Source: Pseudomonas allokribbensis
Lineage (GTDB): Bacteria; Pseudomonadota; Gammaproteobacteria; Pseudomonadales; Pseudomonadaceae
Length of the DNA stretch: 64,000 nt
Reading direction: 5' to 3'
NCBI RefSeq assembly: GCF_014863605.1
Contig: NZ_CP062252.1
Span: forward strand, 3,233,001-3,297,000
Numbering within the stretch: the first letter of the stretch is position 1; each line of letters begins with the position of its first letter. The notes under the pieces are model-generated. The model was given only the letters and a program-made list of their open reading frames with translations. It made no database searches and had not been told where the DNA came from. Below, in pieces: positions 50,525 through 58,904 of this stretch. The position numbers and the translations under genes are program-made.

Positions 50525-51928
50525 ATGCGTATTTCAGCATTCTCTACGCTGGTGATCGCCATGCTGCTGGGCGGTTGCTCGCTGGCACCGACTTATGAGC
50601 GTCCTGTTGCGCCGGTTGCGGAGCACTGGGCGGGGGAGTCGACCAAGCAGGGCAGTCCGATTAACCAACTAGCTTGGCAGACGTTTATCGTCGATCCCGA
50701 ACTGCGTCGCCTGGTGGTGATCGCGCTGGACAACAACCGCTCTTTACGCCAGACACTTCTGGATATCGAACAAGCGCGGGCGCAATACCGTATCCAGCGG
50801 GCGGACCGGGTGCCGGGCCTGAATGCCGGTGCATCCGGCAATCGTCAGCGCCTGCCGGCGGATCTGGCCAGCAATGGCCAGGCGGGGGTCGTCAGCAGCT
50901 ATCAGGTCGGCGTGTCGCTGCCGGAATACGAGCTGGATCTGTTCGGCCGGGTGAAGAGCCTCACTGACTCTGCATTGCAAGAGTATCTGGCGACTGAAGA
51001 GACGGCCCGCGCCGCGCAGATCGCCCTGATTGCCGAAGTCAGTCAGGCTTATCTGATTCACGATGGCGCCCAGCGTCGCCTGGATCTGACTCAGCAAACG
51101 CTGATCAGCCGCGAGTACTCGTTCGCGCTGATCAGCCAGCGCCGATCAAACGGTACGGCGACTGCGCTGGACTATCAGGAAGCATTGGGGCTGGTGGAAC
51201 AATCGCGCGCCGAACAGGAAAGCAATCTGCGGCAGAAACAGCAGGCTTTTAACGCGCTGGTGTTGTTGCTCGGCACCAAGGATGCAGCGAAAGCAATTCC
51301 TGAACGGCTGTCGACGGAGCCGATGCTGGTTCAGGACATTGCGCCTGACACCACCTCGACGTTGATCGAGCGCCGACCGGACATTCTCGCCGCCGAGCAT
51401 CGATTGCAGGCGCGCAATGCCGACATCGGCGCTGCACGGGCGGCGTTCTTTCCGCGCATCAGCCTGACCGGCAGCTTCGGCACATCCAGTGCGCAAATGT
51501 CCGGTTTGTTTGACGGTGGTTCGCGGTCCTGGAGTTTTGTGCCGAACCTGTCGCTGCCGTTGTTCGATGCCGGGCGCAACAGTGCTGGCCTGAGCCTGGC
51601 CGAAGCCCGTAAGGACTCGGCGGTGGCGGCTTATGAGGGCACGATTCAGACGGCGTTTCGCGAGGTCGCCGATGCACTGGCCGCCACCGACACCTTGCGC
51701 CGGGAAGAGGCGGCCCGACGCGCGCTGGCCGACACCAGCAGCGAAACGCTGAAACTGGCCAAGGCGCGTTATGAAGGCGGCATCGACAGTCACCTGCGTT
51801 ACCTCGATGCCCAGCGCACCCGCTTCGTCAACGAAACGGCATTTATCGAGGTCAGCACCCAGCGGCAGATTGCCCTGGTCGATCTGTTCCGCTCGCTGGG
51901 CGGAGGCTGGTCGCCAGAAAAGTCCTGA
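50525..51928 (+). CDS. RND efflux outer-membrane factor (NodT/OprM family)
   Basis: 467 aa from ATG 50525 (CAGGAG upstream). Lipobox LLGGC (Cys18). Two OEP repeats, with hallmarks LGGGWS near the C-terminus and IAALGTAALLG-like helices replaced by LFNALV-type ones. Forms the trimeric exit duct of the pump. Closes the three-gene operon. Confidence 0.93.
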   Translation: MRISAFSTLVIAMLLGGCSLAPTYERPVAPVAEHWAGESTKQGSPINQLAWQTFIVDPELRRLVVIALDNNRSLRQTLLDIEQARAQYRIQRADRVPGLNAGASGNRQRLPADLASNGQAGVVSSYQVGVSLPEYELDLFGRVKSLTDSALQEYLATEETARAAQIALIAEVSQAYLIHDGAQRRLDLTQQTLISREYSFALISQRRSNGTATALDYQEALGLVEQSRAEQESNLRQKQQAFNALVLLLGTKDAAKAIPERLSTEPMLVQDIAPDTTSTLIERRPDILAAEHRLQARNADIGAARAAFFPRISLTGSFGTSSAQMSGLFDGGSRSWSFVPNLSLPLFDAGRNSAGLSLAEARKDSAVAAYEGTIQTAFREVADALAATDTLRREEAARRALADTSSETLKLAKARYEGGIDSHLRYLDAQRTRFVNETAFIEVSTQRQIALVDLFRSLGGGWSPEKS

Positions 51929-51963
51929 CAACAGCTCCTTTGGGTTGGCACGTCCAGCCATTC

Positions 51964-51999
51964 AGCCCCGTGAACCGAGAGGTCACGGGGCTTTTTTTT
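51964..51999 (+). terminator. Intrinsic terminator of the efflux operon
   Basis: AGCCCCGTGA pairs with TCACGGGGCT around a short loop and is followed by a run of eight T. It lies between the outer-membrane factor stop and the convergent tetR. Confidence 0.9.
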
Positions 52000-52012
52000 G
52001 CTTGGTGGAACG

Positions 52013-52579
52013 TTACTGAGGACGGGCGGGATTGGCAGCGCCATGCAGGAACATCTGTTCCACGACGTTGGCTGAGTTGGCACTGGCGGCACGCCCACGG
52101 CGTTCGGCATCGACCATGGCGAAAATCATGGTCAGGAACAGCTCGGTGAAGACCGCGGCAGTGATATCGATACGGAACGCACCCAATTGCTGGCCGCGCA
52201 GAAAGAATGCATCGAGGGCATCGAGATAGAACTGCCAGCGTTTGCCTTCATCGGTGTTCGCGAAGGTGTCGGGGCGATACTGAAAGAGCAGGAAAACCAG
52301 CATTTCACGATGTGCCAGATGCTCATTGACCAAACCGCGCAGGGCTTGCACCGGATCGCCATTCAACAGGTCGGTCGAGGTGGTGATCTGGTTGAGAACC
52401 GTCTCACCATGGCTTTCCATCATCAGCACCAGATTGTCACGGGTGCCGCAAAAGCGGTGCAGCGTCGCCTTGCTTACGCCAGCGGCTTCAGCCAGCTCCT
52501 TGAGCGTCGCGCGGGGGCGATCAACGATGGCCAAAGCCAGCGCCTTGATGAGTCGTTCGTCTTGGGGAGTCAGGGACAT
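52013..52579 (-). CDS. TetR-family repressor, right flank of RND operon
   Basis: 188 aa, a paralogue of the left tetR. HTH LKELAEAAGVSKATLHRFCGTRDN. It points away from the efflux operon, so it is not co-transcribed. Its upstream region carries a second copy of the TGAGAC dyad. Probably co-regulates or fine-tunes the same pump. Confidence 0.88.
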   Translation of the reverse strand: MSLTPQDERLIKALALAIVDRPRATLKELAEAAGVSKATLHRFCGTRDNLVLMMESHGETVLNQITTSTDLLNGDPVQALRGLVNEHLAHREMLVFLLFQYRPDTFANTDEGKRWQFYLDALDAFFLRGQQLGAFRIDITAAVFTELFLTMIFAMVDAERRGRAASANSANVVEQMFLHGAANPARPQ

Positions 52580-52674
52580 CAGTCAATCTCGGATCGAATT
52601 TCAATGTCGGGAATTGTGCAGGAAAAGCTCTTTACTGCAACGAAAACCAAAAAAATCGAGAAATTTACTTCATC

Positions 52675-52692
52675 TGAGACAATTTTCACTCA
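52675..52692. promoter_or_regulatory. Candidate TetR operator (right copy)
   Basis: TGAGAC-AATTTT-CACTCA, related to the copy at 46132-46149 (same first arm and spacing, second arm one base different), about 95 bases before the right tetR start. Confidence 0.5.
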
Positions 52693-53058
52693 ACGCCCAC
52701 GGCCCGCCGCGCAACGCTCTTGCCTCCCGCCAATCCCAAGCCTGAAACGGGCGACGGGCGATTCTGTCGACCAAAAACGCCTCGTCACGGTTACTGATTT
52801 GTATGTTTGGGCATTTCACAGAACCAGTAATAAGCATATGAATTTATAGTTGGTCGCTTGTTCACGAATTACTGATAGTTTAATAAGCGAAAGACGTCAT
52901 TGTTCCTGCTGGCCAACAGAGCGGGTCATGTTTCAACGGATGAAAGTTGTACACGGACTTCACGGATGATAGACCTCTCAGCATTCGCTACATGGCCACT
53001 GGGAAATCGCTATGCCTGTTGGAAGTCCATTCAATTGGATTGATAAACGGTACCTGAC
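52693..53058 (+). other. Long AT-rich leader before the diamino acid cassette
   Basis: 366 bases without a gene I can support. It is AT-richer than the flanks, which suits a promoter or regulated leader. I see no convincing Fur box, riboswitch or lux-type palindrome by eye. Confidence 0.5.
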
Positions 53059-54369
53059 ATGACGGCTACGCTGAACTACTCACTTCCCCACCTTGCACCT
53101 GCCACGCCACAGTCCCTGGATATATTTGAGCTTAAAGAGTCTAACGTTCGTTCTTACTGTCGTGACTTCACTGCCACCTTTCACACCGCTGAAGGGTCGA
53201 CCTTGACCAGTGAACAAGGTCAGGTGTTCATTGACTTTTTCAGCGGCGCGGGGGCTCTGAACTACGGGCATAACAACCCGGTTTTGAAAGCTGCGCTGCT
53301 CGACTATATCGAGAGCAATGGCATTACCCACGGCCTGGATTTCAAAACCACGGCCAAGAAGAACTTCCTGACGGCGTTCGATGAGCAGATCCTGGCCCGT
53401 CGCAACTTGCGCTACAAAGTACAGTTTCCCGGCCCTACCGGTACCAATGCGGTGGAGGCCGCCATCAAACTGGCCCGCAAGTACACCGGCCGCCAGAATA
53501 TCGTGGCATTCACCAATGCGTTCCACGGCATGTCCCTGGGCAGCCTCGCCTTGACCAGTAACCCGCGTAAGCGAGCAGGGGCCGGGGTCACCTTGAACAA
53601 CGTGACGTTCATGCCGTATGACCAGTATTTTGGCGACGACCTGGACACCTCGTTGTACCTGTCCAAGATGTTGCGCAGCGGTAGCGGCATCGATAAGCCA
53701 GCGGCCATCGTACTCGAGACAGTGCAGGGTGAGGGCGGTGTGAACAGCGCTTCGGCCGCCTGGGTACAAGCGGTGCAACGTATCGCCCATGACAATGACA
53801 TTCTGTTGATCATCGACGATATACAGGCAGGCTGCGGCCGCACAGGGGACTTCTTCAGCTTTGAGGCCCTGGGTGTCACCCCGGATATCGTGACCTTGTC
53901 CAAATCCATCAGCGGCTATGGCTTGCCCATGTCCCTTGTTTTATTGGCGCCCCATCTGGATGTATGGGAGCCGGGGGAACACAACGGCACGTTTCGCGGC
54001 AACAACCTGGCATTTGTCACGGGCAAGGCGGTTATCGATCACTATTGGAGCGATAACCGCTTTACCCAGGAGCTCAGCGCCAAGGCAGACCTCCTGCATC
54101 AAGGGTTGCTGGCGTTATCCCGGGACTTTGCGAGCAAGGCGCCTAATCGCCTCAAAGGGCGCGGGTTCTTCCGGGGCATTGAGTTCAAGGACAAGTCCCT
54201 GGCGCAGAGAGTTGCGGCACAGGCTTACGCGGGCGGGCTGATCATTGAAACTTCAGGCATCGACAACCAGGTGCTCAAGTTCCTGCCGGCACTGACAATA
54301 TCCCCCGCGCAGATCACTCAGGGTTTGCACATACTGGAGCAAGCCTTTGCCGAGGTGACCGCATCATGA
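53059..54369 (+). CDS. EctB-like diaminobutyrate--2-oxoglutarate aminotransferase
   Basis: 436 aa. Class III PLP aminotransferase: GAGALNYGHNNP, FPGPTGTNAVEAAIKLARKYTG, DDIQAGCGRTG, and the PLP lysine Lys282 in LSKSISGYG. These motifs are those of the EctB/RhbA/Dat group, which makes L-2,4-diaminobutyrate from aspartate semialdehyde and glutamate. ectA and ectC are absent, so this is not an ectoine operon. The next gene overlaps its stop. Which diamine is made is inference; the fold and PLP site are secure. Confidence 0.9.
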   Translation: MTATLNYSLPHLAPATPQSLDIFELKESNVRSYCRDFTATFHTAEGSTLTSEQGQVFIDFFSGAGALNYGHNNPVLKAALLDYIESNGITHGLDFKTTAKKNFLTAFDEQILARRNLRYKVQFPGPTGTNAVEAAIKLARKYTGRQNIVAFTNAFHGMSLGSLALTSNPRKRAGAGVTLNNVTFMPYDQYFGDDLDTSLYLSKMLRSGSGIDKPAAIVLETVQGEGGVNSASAAWVQAVQRIAHDNDILLIIDDIQAGCGRTGDFFSFEALGVTPDIVTLSKSISGYGLPMSLVLLAPHLDVWEPGEHNGTFRGNNLAFVTGKAVIDHYWSDNRFTQELSAKADLLHQGLLALSRDFASKAPNRLKGRGFFRGIEFKDKSLAQRVAAQAYAGGLIIETSGIDNQVLKFLPALTISPAQITQGLHILEQAFAEVTAS

Positions 54370-54833
54370 GTGATCAAATCATTACTCGGCATGCGTCCCT
54401 CGACGACGCTGCGGCGATTGCGCCATTGCTGGACAAATACCGCCAGTTCTATGGTGAAGTCTCCGATCTGGTCCGCTCACTGGAGTTTATTAAACAGCGC
54501 TTTTTTCTGGGCGAAACAATTTTTGTTGTTGCTGAGGTCAATAACGAAGTCATTGGATTCACCCAACTATTCCCCAGTTTCTCAAGTGTCACACTGGAGC
54601 GCCTCTGGATACTCAATGACTTATATGTCGAATCGTCAAAGCGCAAGAAGGGAGTAGGGCTGGCGTTATTGAATGCAGCAAAAACATTTGCGCAGACAAC
54701 AGGCGCCAAACAACTATTTATCGAAGGCGCAGACGATAATCCACGAGCACGAAACCTATACACTCGATTTGGCTTTATCGAAAACACCGCATATCACTAT
54801 TACCATCTTCCATTAAAGCAAATCCAGGGATAG
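54366..54833 (+). CDS. GNAT-family N-acetyltransferase
   Basis: 155 aa. GNAT motifs: the acetyl-CoA loop (RKKGVGLALL, matching R/QxxGxG/A) near residue 97, and the C-terminal NPRARNLYTRFGFIE. It overlaps the aminotransferase stop (ATGA) and is visibly more AT-rich than the neighbouring genes, a sign of transfer. In context it probably acylates the amino group of the diamino acid or its hydroxylamine. It is too generic to be called EctA. Confidence 0.82.
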   Translation: MSDQIITRHASLDDAAAIAPLLDKYRQFYGEVSDLVRSLEFIKQRFFLGETIFVVAEVNNEVIGFTQLFPSFSSVTLERLWILNDLYVESSKRKKGVGLALLNAAKTFAQTTGAKQLFIEGADDNPRARNLYTRFGFIENTAYHYYHLPLKQIQG

Positions 54834-54843
54834 GAGCTTTTCC

Positions 54844-56148
54844 ATGTCAAATACTGTCTTCGATATTGTGGGAATTGGCTTCGGCCCCTCCAACCTTGCG
54901 TTGGCAATCGGCCTCGAAGAGTCAGCATCAGCGCTGACTTATCGCTTCCTGGATGCCAAGCAGACGCCAGACTGGCAGGATGAAATGCTGCTCAGCGGAT
55001 CGGATATCCAGAACAACCCTTTACGGGATCTGGTTACGCCACGCAATCCACGCAGCCGCTATGGTTTCGTCAATTACCTGAAAGAAACCGGTCGCCTGTT
55101 CGACTACCTCAACTTGCCGCTGACGTATCCGTTACGCCGGGAATATGCCGAGTACATCAAATGGGTAGCCAGCCATTTTCTCGGCGATGTCGAATCTTCG
55201 GCGTTCGTCCAGCAGGTTGAACCGCTTCTGTTCAAGGGAGAGCAGGTGTGGAAGGTCACCTATAACGATCAACGAGTCGTTTATGGGCGCAGCCTGGTGC
55301 TGGGCACCGGGCGTACGGCGAATATCCCGGCAGTATTCGAAGGTCTGACCGGGCCCCGTGTGTTCCACCTCAATCACTATCTGGAGCACATCAACAAGCT
55401 GCCACCGAGTGTGCAGCGTATCGGCGTGGTGGGTTCCAGCCAGAGCGCGGTGGAGATCGTCCTCGATCTGACTGCCAGGTTCCCGGACAAAGAGGTTTAT
55501 TCGTTACATCGAAGCTTCAGCTTTCGACTCAAGGACACCAGCCCATTCAGTGACAAGGTGTACTTCCCGGAATTCATCGACTACTACTTTGACCTTCCGC
55601 CAGAGGCCAAATCGCGGCTGGACAAGCAATTGCGGGGCACCAATTACAGCTCTGCCGATGAAGATGTCATCAACGCGCTGTACGTACGCATCCATGAAGA
55701 AAAACTGCAGGGCAAGCAGCGCATCAAGATCCTCAATAACATCGCCATCGAGCAGGCGCACATCGATACATCGGGCCAGGTACAACTGGCACTCAGGGAG
55801 GTCAATCAGCTGACGCATTCAACCCTCGCTCTGGATGCGTTGGTGCTCGCCACGGGCTTCAAGGATATTGCGGCCAAGGAAAACGGTGAGCTGTACCCCC
55901 CGTTGCTCGCGCCTCATCATCGCCAGTTTCGCGCCGATGCCCACGGGGCCCTGGTGGTCAATCGCGATTACAGCCTGACGCCTCTGGATGACTTGCCCGC
56001 GGTGTTTCTCAATGGGTTATGCGAAAGCTCCCACGGCTTGGGCGATGCGGGCTCGTTCAGCCTGATTTCCTTGCGGGTGGAACACATTCTTTCCGCCCTG
56101 GAGAATAAATTGGCTCAGATCGAGGCCCCGGTACAAGCATTGGCTTGA
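54844..56148 (+). CDS. L-ornithine/L-lysine N-hydroxylase-type flavin monooxygenase (SidA/IucD/PvdA family)
   Basis: 434 aa, the normal size for amino acid N-monooxygenases. The FAD site GIGFGPSNLALAIG is at the N-terminus, an NADPH site (VVGSSQSAVEIVLDL) in the middle and the ATGF substrate motif (LVLATGFKDIAA) near residue 340. Substrate NLANG-type residues are not assignable by eye. The expected product is an N-hydroxy amino acid, as in hydroxamate siderophores. Starts 10 bases after the GNAT stop. Confidence 0.9.
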   Translation: MSNTVFDIVGIGFGPSNLALAIGLEESASALTYRFLDAKQTPDWQDEMLLSGSDIQNNPLRDLVTPRNPRSRYGFVNYLKETGRLFDYLNLPLTYPLRREYAEYIKWVASHFLGDVESSAFVQQVEPLLFKGEQVWKVTYNDQRVVYGRSLVLGTGRTANIPAVFEGLTGPRVFHLNHYLEHINKLPPSVQRIGVVGSSQSAVEIVLDLTARFPDKEVYSLHRSFSFRLKDTSPFSDKVYFPEFIDYYFDLPPEAKSRLDKQLRGTNYSSADEDVINALYVRIHEEKLQGKQRIKILNNIAIEQAHIDTSGQVQLALREVNQLTHSTLALDALVLATGFKDIAAKENGELYPPLLAPHHRQFRADAHGALVVNRDYSLTPLDDLPAVFLNGLCESSHGLGDAGSFSLISLRVEHILSALENKLAQIEAPVQALA

Positions 56149-56157
56149 TGCCAACCG

Positions 56158-56181
56158 GCAGCAGTCTGGAAAGACTGCTGC
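56158..56181 (+). other. Strong hairpin before the LysE-like exporter gene, GGA in the loop
   Basis: GCAGCAGTCT (56158-56167) and AGACTGCTGC (56172-56181) form a perfect 10-bp stem around a GGAA loop, just upstream of the AAGGAGG ribosome site of the exporter. Without a T tract it is more likely a translational control structure; the loop GGA fits the core of a CsrA/RsmA recognition element. Confidence 0.5.
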
Positions 56182-56198
56182 TCAAACAAGGAGGTTTT

Positions 56199-56822
56199 AT
56201 GTTCACAGCGGCGTTGATTTACATACTGGCGGTAATAAGCCCCGGGCCGAACTTCATCATTGTCAGTCGATTCTCTTCACTGGGCTCGGTTTCCACTGGA
56301 CTTGGCGCGACCTTGGGCATCTGCACTGTAGGGGTGTTCTTCTCGACCATTTCCCTCTTGGGACTGGCAGCATTGCTGCATGAGTACCCGGCCTTTTCCA
56401 AAGTGGCCACCTTGTGTGGTTCGACGTACCTGCTCTACATCGCCTACAGCATCATCAAAAGTGTGCTGGCAAAAAATACTGGCACCACCGAAAGCGCCGC
56501 TGTTGGCGTCACCAGCTTCAGTAAGGCTTATCGGGTAGGAGTCATCACCAACATCAGCAACATGAAGACGATCGCCTTCATGATCAGCATCTACGCCGGC
56601 TTCCTGTCCTCGCCACGCACCGACATCGAAAAGGTGCTGGTGGTCGTGTTGTGCTCAACCCTCGAAGTCATCTGGTATTCCCTGGTGTCGTTGCTCTTCG
56701 GCCAGGGCCCGATAAAGGCGCTGTTTCTCAAATACACCCGGCAGATTGACATAGGCCTGGCCGTGTTTCTGGTGGCGTTCTCTCTCAATAACGCAATTCC
56801 AGTATTGATTGCCAGTCGATGA
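56199..56822 (+). CDS. LysE/RhtB-family amino acid exporter
   Basis: 207 aa with six predicted membrane helices. PGPNFIIV near residue 14 is the family hallmark (P-G-P in helix 1). AAGGAGG lies 5 bases before ATG 56199; an upstream in-frame start would lack a ribosome site. Family role: export of basic or small amino acids. In context it most likely exports the product of the preceding three enzymes. Confidence 0.88.
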   Translation: MFTAALIYILAVISPGPNFIIVSRFSSLGSVSTGLGATLGICTVGVFFSTISLLGLAALLHEYPAFSKVATLCGSTYLLYIAYSIIKSVLAKNTGTTESAAVGVTSFSKAYRVGVITNISNMKTIAFMISIYAGFLSSPRTDIEKVLVVVLCSTLEVIWYSLVSLLFGQGPIKALFLKYTRQIDIGLAVFLVAFSLNNAIPVLIASR

Positions 56823-56831
56823 GGTCGGGTC

Positions 56832-57134
56832 ATGGAGTGGAACGATATGCTCAAGGATGTAAGCGTGCGCTTCAAATATCGCAGTTGGTTGCTGATCGAT
56901 TTGCCGTGTGATGGCTTGCCACTGAACCGTCGGATGCGAAACCTGACAAGTGATTATGTCCCGGTCACTTTGATCCTCGACTGCGACCTTGAGGACGTCT
57001 TTTCCATCGTGGATGCCTTGGGCCCCGGGATCAGCTATGCAGCCTCGTTACAAACGGCCAGGCGATATGTTCAAGCTGTTGTGGCTGAATTACCGGCGGC
57101 AGGAGCTTTTCAGGACTTCAAATGGGCGTGTTGA
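56832..57134 (+). CDS. Hypothetical protein, 100 aa
   Basis: ATG 56832 lies 9 bases after the exporter stop, with GAGG upstream. The sequence is soluble, mixed alpha/beta in look (VPVTLILDCDLEDVFSIVDAL), with three or four Cys including the C-terminal WAC. I do not recognise it. Its place at the end of the cassette suggests an accessory role. The following ~190-bp gap contains a long-range inverted repeat (AGCTTTAG at 57206-57213 / CTAAAGCT at 57242-57249) and a possible TATAGT -10 before the tyrosinase. Confidence 0.55.
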   Translation: MEWNDMLKDVSVRFKYRSWLLIDLPCDGLPLNRRMRNLTSDYVPVTLILDCDLEDVFSIVDALGPGISYAASLQTARRYVQAVVAELPAAGAFQDFKWAC

Positions 57135-57327
57135 TGTGCCACCTACAAAAAGGTCTCGGGCAATACGCGAGGAGGAGGGGGCCAACAACCAAAGGTCTGC
57201 TCTTTAGCTTTAGTGTGAACGCAGGCAAAAAGTACGAGCCTCTAAAGCTGATCTATAGTCTTGGAACGCAGTGAGCTGGAAGAACCGCGGTCCGGTAAAA
57301 ACACTCGATGACAGGGAGGTCCGATCA

Positions 57328-58902
57328 GTGACTTTTATACGACGCAATGTCTGGAGCCTGCAACAACCGTGGGCTCCAGAACTACTGTGGTATGCCCGCG
57401 GAGTCAAAGTGCTGAAGTCGCGCCCGTTTGATGACATCACCAGTTGGAAATACCTGGCGGCGATTCATGGCATTGAAGAGGTGGTCTGGCGCCAGTTCGG
57501 GTGGTTGGCACCGGATGAGCATGAACCGGACACGTCGGAATACCTCGATCAGGATCGGAATCAGTGCCAGCACCATAATTGGTATTTCTTTCCGTGGCAC
57601 CGGGGTTATCTGTCGGCTTACGAATCGATTGTGCGAGCCGCGATACACACGTTGCCGGATGCACCGGACGACTGGGCATTGCCCTATTGGAATTACAACG
57701 ACACGGCGGTCGCCAATCCGCGACTGCTGCCGCAAGCCTTCGCGACGAATTCCTGGCCCGATGGTGGCGACAACCCACTGTTTGAGCCTCGGCGTTTTGG
57801 CCGTGGGGATGGCGTGGTGGTCATCCGAAAGGAGGATGTCGATCTGAAGGCAGCCTTGAGCGATCCCGATTTCGAAGGAGTTCGAAATGGCTCTCCCGGG
57901 TTCGGCGGTGTGCGTACACCGTTCCAGCACAACGCAGAGCGCCCGAATGAAGGCTTGCTTGAACAGGGGCCACATGATCCGGTGCATGGTCTTGTTGGCG
58001 GTTACCTCACCGGAACGGACCCCCGGGACTGGCATAACCTGGGCTTGATGTCCATGCCGATAACAGCCGGGCTCGATCCGATTTTCTGGCTGCATCACGC
58101 CAACATTGATCGGCTATGGGAGGTGTGGCTCAACCGAAATTCGAACTTCAGGAACCCGGTGCTCAAGTCATGGCTCGATGGGCCGAGCGGCAAGCGGCGC
58201 TTTGTGATGCCACAAGCGGATGGCAGTCGAAAGGAATTTGCCCCAAAAGATATGCTGGACACGAAGGCGCCCGGGCTCAACTATTTGTATGAGGACATTT
58301 CCGATCCGCTGAGTGGTCAGCAGCGCCTGAACCTTCGGTTGGTATTGTTGAAAACGCTCATGGACGTCCCCGGCATCACTGACGGTCTGGAGGTCGAAAC
58401 CATGCCCAAAAAGCCCACGGTTGAACTGCTCGGTGCAAACAGCAAGGCGATTACCCTGGGGAGCGATCCCTCGGCCACCGTTGTGAGGACCGATAAACCC
58501 ACCGTCCGCAAGCTCACCGACAGCTTCAAACTGTCCACGTTCGCGCTGCGCGCGAGCCCGGAACCTGATCGCGTATTTCTCAATCTGGAGAACATCACGG
58601 GGGAAAACGACGCGGCCATTTTCGATGTATATGTCGGTTTGGCCGAAGGCGCCGTTGCCGCTGATCACCCGGAGAACCGAGCAGGCGTTGTGTCGTTGTT
58701 CGGTATCAGCGAGTCGACCAACATTGCCAAGCCCCATGGCGGATCGGGCCTGAGCAAGGTGATCGAGATCACCGATACGATTGACCGGCTTCATCTGACA
58801 GGCGAGGCCAATCTGAATGCCTTGCCGGTATTGATCGTGCCGGTCAATGACGCGCGCGGGATATCGATCAAACGGGTCAGCATCTATCGTCAGTCGACCT
58901 GA
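57328..58902 (+). CDS. Tyrosinase / polyphenol oxidase (type-3 copper)
   Basis: 524 aa. GTG 57328 follows AGGGAGG (57313-57319). CuA: His47 (AAIHGIEE), His82 and His91 (FFPWHRG), with Cys80 two residues before His82, the Cys-x-His placement of fungal and molluscan tyrosinases. CuB: His216 and His220 (HDPVHG) and His256/257 (DPIFWLHHANIDRLW). A C-terminal domain of about 190 residues (from ~335) looks like the lid/maturation domain of polyphenol oxidases. No signal peptide. It oxidises phenols to quinones. The next gene starts three bases after its stop. Confidence 0.93.
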   Translation: MTFIRRNVWSLQQPWAPELLWYARGVKVLKSRPFDDITSWKYLAAIHGIEEVVWRQFGWLAPDEHEPDTSEYLDQDRNQCQHHNWYFFPWHRGYLSAYESIVRAAIHTLPDAPDDWALPYWNYNDTAVANPRLLPQAFATNSWPDGGDNPLFEPRRFGRGDGVVVIRKEDVDLKAALSDPDFEGVRNGSPGFGGVRTPFQHNAERPNEGLLEQGPHDPVHGLVGGYLTGTDPRDWHNLGLMSMPITAGLDPIFWLHHANIDRLWEVWLNRNSNFRNPVLKSWLDGPSGKRRFVMPQADGSRKEFAPKDMLDTKAPGLNYLYEDISDPLSGQQRLNLRLVLLKTLMDVPGITDGLEVETMPKKPTVELLGANSKAITLGSDPSATVVRTDKPTVRKLTDSFKLSTFALRASPEPDRVFLNLENITGENDAAIFDVYVGLAEGAVAADHPENRAGVVSLFGISESTNIAKPHGGSGLSKVIEITDTIDRLHLTGEANLNALPVLIVPVNDARGISIKRVSIYRQST

Positions 58903-58904
58903 CG

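Noticed and set aside
47890..50562. An 890-codon minus-strand frame opposite the RND transporter
   Set aside because: Antisense shadow; His/Arg/Gln-rich without recognisable motifs.
53059..56148. Ectoine operon
   Set aside because: EctB-like gene present, but no ectoine synthase (ectC) and the GNAT is not clearly EctA; the N-monooxygenase points elsewhere.
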